Shown here piece by piece: positions 12,831 through 16,150 of a stretch of 16,150 nucleotides of DNA. A model generated the notes under the pieces. It was not told where the DNA came from and ran no database searches. It saw nothing but the letters and a program-made list of their open reading frames with translations. The position numbers and the translations under genes were made by a program. This DNA is from JBDTNK01 sp039933775. GTDB taxonomy: Bacteria; Chloroflexota; Limnocylindria; QHBO01. The stretch's first letter is position 1. Each line of letters starts with the position of its first letter. The DNA lies in assembly GCA_039933775.1 (NCBI GenBank), contig JBDTNK010000043.1:1-16150 (forward strand), given 5' to 3'.

Positions 12831-14564
12831 TCAGGCGGTGGTAGTGGCGGGCGCGGGCGCGAACTCCGGATCGATCCAGATCTCGGCACCCTTCTTCTGC
12901 TCGGCGAACCAGCGGCTGAAGCCGTTGTTCTCGATCTGCGACAGCCGCGCCTCGTCGATCTCGCGGCTGGCGGTCGTGGCCAGCAGCTTGTAGACGTACC
13001 AGCCGTTGGCCGCCTGCACCGGGTCGCTGATCTCGTTCACGCCGGCGAGCCCGAAGATGGCCTCGTCCTGCGCCTCGTCGTACTGGTACGGGGCCACCCA
13101 GCCCACGACACCACCGTTGCGCGCCGTCGCGGCATCCTCGCTCATCGTGCGCGCCAGCTCGGCGAAGGCGGCAGGATCGTCACGCAGCTGCGCGACGATG
13201 TCGGCGGCCTCGGCCTCGGCGCTGATGCGATGGCCGTAGACCTCGATGATGTGGTAGCCGAACTGGGTCCTGATTGGCTCCGAGAGCTGGCCCTCGGGCA
13301 GTCCCGCGACGCCGGCCTGGAACTCGGGGTCGAAGCTGGAGCTGGCCGGGTCGTACCAGCCCAGGTCCCCGCCTCGGGCGGCCGATCCGGGGTCGTTGCT
13401 CGATGCGGCCGCGATCGCCGTCCAGTCGGCGTCATCGGCGGCGAGCTGTTCGCGCGCCGACGCCGCCCGCGCGAGCGCATCGGCCCATTGCTCGTCCGTC
13501 GCGGTCGACTGGTCGTCGGCGCCGGGGATTGGCTGGAGCAGGATGTGGCGCAGGCGCTGCTGCGGCACCGGGATGCCCTGCTGCGCCGCGATGAAGATCT
13601 GCGCCACCCGCCGCTGCGGACCGGGATTCTGCACAACCTCCGTCTTGAAATGCTCCTTGAGCTTGTCATCGAGCAGCTCGTCGCGGATATAGCGCCGGTA
13701 TGCGTCATCGCTGATGCCGCTCGCGTCCAGGATCTCGTCAAACAGCTCGTTGGGGCCCGCCTCCTGCCGCTCGACCAGCTTGAGCACCGCGTATCCCGAG
13801 CTGGTCTTGACCGGACCGATGAGGTCGCCCTCGTTCGCATCCGTGGCCGCCGTGAAGAGCTCGCCGTACACCTGGCTGTCCGCCTCGACCAGGCCCAGGT
13901 CGCCCTGGTAGCCCGATGTGATGTCGTCGCTCACGTCGGTCGCGACCGCCCCGAAGTCCTCGCCGCCGTTGATCCGGTCGAGCGCCGCCTGCGCCTCGGC
14001 CTGCGCCGCCGCGAAGTCCTCCTCGCTCGGCTCGCTGCCCGCGCTCGCTGCCTCGGGCAGCGCGTCGATGATCACCGCCGACAGGCGCAGCCGTTCGGGG
14101 TTGCTGGTGCGGCGCGCCGCCTCGGCGTCGATCTCGTCGTCGGTCACGCTGATCCCGTAGTCGGCGGCGTGCTCATCGGTCCATCCCCCGTTCACGAGCG
14201 AGGTCGTGGCGTTGGCGGTCAGGTTGCTGATCTGGTCCTGGATGACCGAGAGCTGCTGCTGGACGATCGCGTCGCGCGCACCGCCAAGCTGCGACTGCAG
14301 CTCAGCGGCGGTCGACTGCAGCTCCGCGGCGAGGATGCCGGTGCGCCGGCCGAGGTCGTCGCGCGTGTACTGCTGCGAGCCGACGAGCGCTACCTGGCGC
14401 TGGTGGACGTCGTGGTACGTACCCCACACGCTGGCGCCGAAGATGCCGAGCGCGACCGCGATCGCGGCGGCGAAGCCGGCGATGATCAGCTGCTGGGTGT
14501 GACGCTCGTCCTGCCAGCGCGGGCGATGCTTGCGGTCGAGCGTGGGGCGGTTGCGGAAGGTCAT
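12831..14564 (-). CDS. Membrane-anchored peptidyl-prolyl isomerase/foldase with three parvulin-like modules (SurA/PrsA type)
   Basis: Extracytoplasmic folding factor of 577 residues. A basic cytoplasmic N-terminus precedes one transmembrane helix (about 24-48), then a helical SurA-N-like chaperone region (about 50-155). Three parvulin-like stretches follow: 156-266 (GEDFGAVATDVSDD, GDLGLV, SGYAVLKLV), 336-446 (LRHILLQ, WTAIAAASSNDPGSAARGGDLGWY, FGYHIIEV) and about 448-531 (FAELARTMSEDAATARNGGVVGWV, NGWYVYKLL). Only the middle one keeps the full start with His340 and looks most likely to be active; the first is divergent and the third lacks its own opening strand. There is no cleavable signal or lipobox. 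It sits 8 bp before mazG and 111 bp after the polyprenol-P-mannose synthase gene. Confident as a foldase; which module catalyses is inference. Confidence 0.9.
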   Translation of the reverse strand: MTFRNRPTLDRKHRPRWQDERHTQQLIIAGFAAAIAVALGIFGASVWGTYHDVHQRQVALVGSQQYTRDDLGRRTGILAAELQSTAAELQSQLGGARDAIVQQQLSVIQDQISNLTANATTSLVNGGWTDEHAADYGISVTDDEIDAEAARRTSNPERLRLSAVIIDALPEAASAGSEPSEEDFAAAQAEAQAALDRINGGEDFGAVATDVSDDITSGYQGDLGLVEADSQVYGELFTAATDANEGDLIGPVKTSSGYAVLKLVERQEAGPNELFDEILDASGISDDAYRRYIRDELLDDKLKEHFKTEVVQNPGPQRRVAQIFIAAQQGIPVPQQRLRHILLQPIPGADDQSTATDEQWADALARAASAREQLAADDADWTAIAAASSNDPGSAARGGDLGWYDPASSSFDPEFQAGVAGLPEGQLSEPIRTQFGYHIIEVYGHRISAEAEAADIVAQLRDDPAAFAELARTMSEDAATARNGGVVGWVAPYQYDEAQDEAIFGLAGVNEISDPVQAANGWYVYKLLATTASREIDEARLSQIENNGFSRWFAEQKKGAEIWIDPEFAPAPATTTA

Positions 14565-14675
14565 CGGGTCAGGATGCTCATATGCGTGGTGCGTGCAGGC
14601 CGAACGACGGCGGCAACGATCGGCGGGCAGCGGGCATGCTAGCCGATCCGGTCGCGGCTCGCCATCGGCGGCTCG

Positions 14676-15449
14676 TCATCGATCGGCACGACGCCAGCCG
14701 CCGGTGATCGCGTGCCAGCGCAGTCGCAGGACCATCAGGAACGCCTCACGCACGATCGAGCCGTGCATCTTCGACTCGCCGTGCTCTCGTTCGCGGAAGA
14801 CGATCGGCAGCTCGGCGATCGTGGCGCCGCGGCGATGTGCCCACCACGTCATCTCGACCTGGAACCCATAGCCCGACGCCGATGCCTCCCGCATCCGGAT
14901 CGACTCGAGCAGCTCGCGGCGCCATGCCTTGTAGCCACCGGTCAGGTCGCGGTACGGCAGGAGCAGCACCGTTCGGGCGAAGAGCGTGCCGGCGCGGCTG
15001 ATCAGCTTGCGGTGCCACGGCCAGCCGACCGTACGGCCGCCAGGCATGTAGCGCGTGCCGAGGACCAGGTCGGCATCGCCCATCAGCCGGCCAAGCAGCG
15101 TCGGGAGTGTGGCCGGATCGTGGCTGAAGTCCGCGTCCATCTGCACCACCGCCTGCACCGCCGGATCGTCGAGCGCCCGCCGGAACCCGTCGCGGTACGC
15201 GGCGCCCAGGCCCTCCTTGCCAGGCCGATGCACGACGCTGACCCGCGACTCGCGCGCCGCAAGGCCATCGGCAAGCTCGCCGGTGCCATCCGGTGAGCTG
15301 TCGTCGACGATCAGCAGCTTCGCCTGGGGCAGGGCCCCGAGGATGGCGAGGGCGATGCGCTCGACGTTGTCGCGCTCGTTATACGTGGGCAGCACGACGC
15401 ACACCTCCCGCCCGGCCGCCAGCCCGACCTGCGGCGACCCGCGGGACAC
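14676..15449 (-). CDS. Polyprenol-phosphate mannose synthase (GT2, Dpm1-like)
   Basis: Cytosolic or peripheral membrane glycosyltransferase of 257 residues moving a sugar, usually mannose from GDP-mannose, onto polyprenyl phosphate. GT2 marks are VVLPTYNERDN (18-28), VDDSSPDGT (48-56), the metal-binding DAD at 105-107 in QMDADFSHDP, and the C-terminal loop FREREHGESKM (218-228). The last two are characteristic of Dpm1-type enzymes. There is no C-terminal transmembrane domain, as in the soluble single-domain class. The GTG at 15449 is the best start I can see, though it has no clear ribosome-binding site. It is 38 bp downstream of the nucleotide-sugar dehydrogenase gene. Its product would feed GT-C enzymes such as the one at 10101-11513. 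Sugar identity (mannose or glucose) is inferred from family. Confidence 0.9.
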   Translation of the reverse strand: MSRGSPQVGLAAGREVCVVLPTYNERDNVERIALAILGALPQAKLLIVDDSSPDGTGELADGLAARESRVSVVHRPGKEGLGAAYRDGFRRALDDPAVQAVVQMDADFSHDPATLPTLLGRLMGDADLVLGTRYMPGGRTVGWPWHRKLISRAGTLFARTVLLLPYRDLTGGYKAWRRELLESIRMREASASGYGFQVEMTWWAHRRGATIAELPIVFREREHGESKMHGSIVREAFLMVLRLRWHAITGGWRRADR

Positions 15450-15487
15450 GCCGGTCGCGCGGGGACCGGCAGCCGTGCTGTCCTGTG

Positions 15488-16150
15488 TCAGCGCCCGATC
15501 CCCACGTACGGCACGCCGGCCGCGTCGAACGGGGCGCGGTCGAGCGCGTTGCGCCCGTCCACGAAGAGCTCGATCCCCGGCAGCGAGCTCGGGGCCAGGT
15601 CGCGGTACGCCTCGTGGCCGGCCTGCAGCACCGCGACCTTGATGCGCTGCGGGTCGGCGAGGTCGTACGGCTCGAAGCCCCGGCTGCGCAGGTGCGCATC
15701 GTCGAAGTAGGGGTCGTGGGCGTAGACGCGAGCGCCGGCCGCGAGCAGCTCATCGCGCAGGCGATACGCGCTCGTGAACGCATCCTCCCGCACGTCTGCG
15801 CGGTAGGCGATGCCCAGGACCAGCACCGGCTGCCCCTCGAGCGACCCGACGCGATCCTCGATCAGGTCGACGGTGAACTGGCCCATCCCCTCGTTGATCT
15901 CGCGCGCCAGCGGCGGCATCCGCAGCTCCGGATCGGTGTTGAACAGGAAGTGCGGGTAGACCGGGATGCAGTGGCCGCCCACGCCCACGCCCGGCTGGTG
16001 GATATGGCTGTACGGCTGCGAGTTGGCCGCGCCGATGACCTCGAGCACGTCGATCCCCCGCCGCGACGCGTAGCGCGCAAGCTCGTTGGCGTACGCGATG
16101 TTCACGTCGCGGTACGTCGTCTCGGCCAGCTTCGTCATCTCCGCGGTCTC
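15488..16150 (-). CDS. Nucleotide-sugar dehydrogenase, UDP-glucose/UDP-ManNAc 6-dehydrogenase family (5' end outside window)
   Basis: NAD-dependent oxidation of the C6 hydroxyl of a nucleotide sugar to a uronic acid, in the cytosol. Only the last 220 codons are present, and the frame is open to the right edge. Visible parts are the central helical domain with AEMTKLAETTYRDVNIAYANELARYA (most of the linker helix), the catalytic Cys in VGVGGHCIPVYPHFL, and the C-terminal nucleotide-binding domain (PVLVLGIAYRADVREDAFTSA, then VYAHDPYFDD). The GGHCIPVYP context is nearer WecC-like enzymes than classical UDP-glucose dehydrogenases, but the N-terminus needed to judge is missing. It is upstream of the polyprenol-P-mannose synthase gene on the same strand and probably supplies uronic acids for cell-surface glycan. 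Confidence 0.92.
   Translation of the reverse strand, partial: ETAEMTKLAETTYRDVNIAYANELARYASRRGIDVLEVIGAANSQPYSHIHQPGVGVGGHCIPVYPHFLFNTDPELRMPPLAREINEGMGQFTVDLIEDRVGSLEGQPVLVLGIAYRADVREDAFTSAYRLRDELLAAGARVYAHDPYFDDAHLRSRGFEPYDLADPQRIKVAVLQAGHEAYRDLAPSSLPGIELFVDGRNALDRAPFDAAGVPYVGIGR

Noticed and set aside
13230..14642. A 470-codon open frame on the plus strand opposite the foldase
   Set aside because: Arg/Val/Leu-rich translation without motifs, antisense to a clear multi-domain protein.
14643..14670. Hairpin GCCGAT...ATCGGC downstream of the polyprenol-P-mannose synthase gene as a terminator
   Set aside because: Six-bp stem with a long loop and no T-run; expected by chance in such GC-rich DNA.

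Overview
The window is GC-rich (roughly two thirds by eye) and densely coded, with frequent ATG, GTG and TTG starts. It has no rRNA, tRNA, CRISPR array, insertion sequence or phage gene that I can see. Gene content fits a soil or freshwater bacterium. I favour Chloroflexota (Limnocylindria-like) over an actinobacterium, because the MazG protein carries a YabN-like methylase remnant, a multi-parvulin foldase sits beside it, and the sugar transporter is of a type common there. This placement is inference.

Left part (1-6745): a sugar uptake and catabolism locus. On the minus strand, in transcription order, lie a Gfo/Idh/MocA dehydrogenase, a TIM-barrel sugar isomerase/epimerase, a DeoC-type aldolase, a lipoprotein sugar-binding protein and a two-domain ABC ATPase that runs off the left edge. 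A ROK-family repressor is transcribed away from them across an AT-rich divergent promoter region. The simplest reading is that an imported sugar is oxidised, rearranged and then cleaved by the aldolase under ROK control. No sugar kinase is visible, and the aldolase has lost the Ser-Ser pair that normally grips the substrate phosphate. The substrate may therefore not be phosphorylated.

Middle part (6746-8864): an intergenic stretch with diverged 52-bp-spaced repeats and a 15-bp tandem repeat is followed by a SnoaL-like ester cyclase and a metallo-beta-lactamase-fold hydrolase (plus strand). Facing them are a 51-residue single-helix membrane protein and a small alpha/beta hydrolase (minus strand).

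Right part (8861-16150): envelope glycosylation and housekeeping genes. A GT4 glycosyltransferase and a GT39-like membrane glycosyltransferase diverge from a very compact shared promoter. Beyond them, on the minus strand, lie a nucleotide-sugar dehydrogenase (cut by the right edge), a polyprenol-phosphate mannose synthase, a membrane-anchored foldase with three parvulin-like modules, and MazG with an in-frame 9-bp minisatellite. The dehydrogenase, polyprenol-P-sugar synthase and GT-C enzyme make a plausible set for extracytoplasmic glycan assembly.

The most distinctive points are the uncharacterised sugar pathway with its atypical aldolase, the MazG minisatellite inside a decayed methylase domain, the repeat-bearing region at 6756-6893, the small membrane protein, and promoter-like TANNNT hexamers 6-8 nt before three start codons, which suggest leaderless mRNAs.
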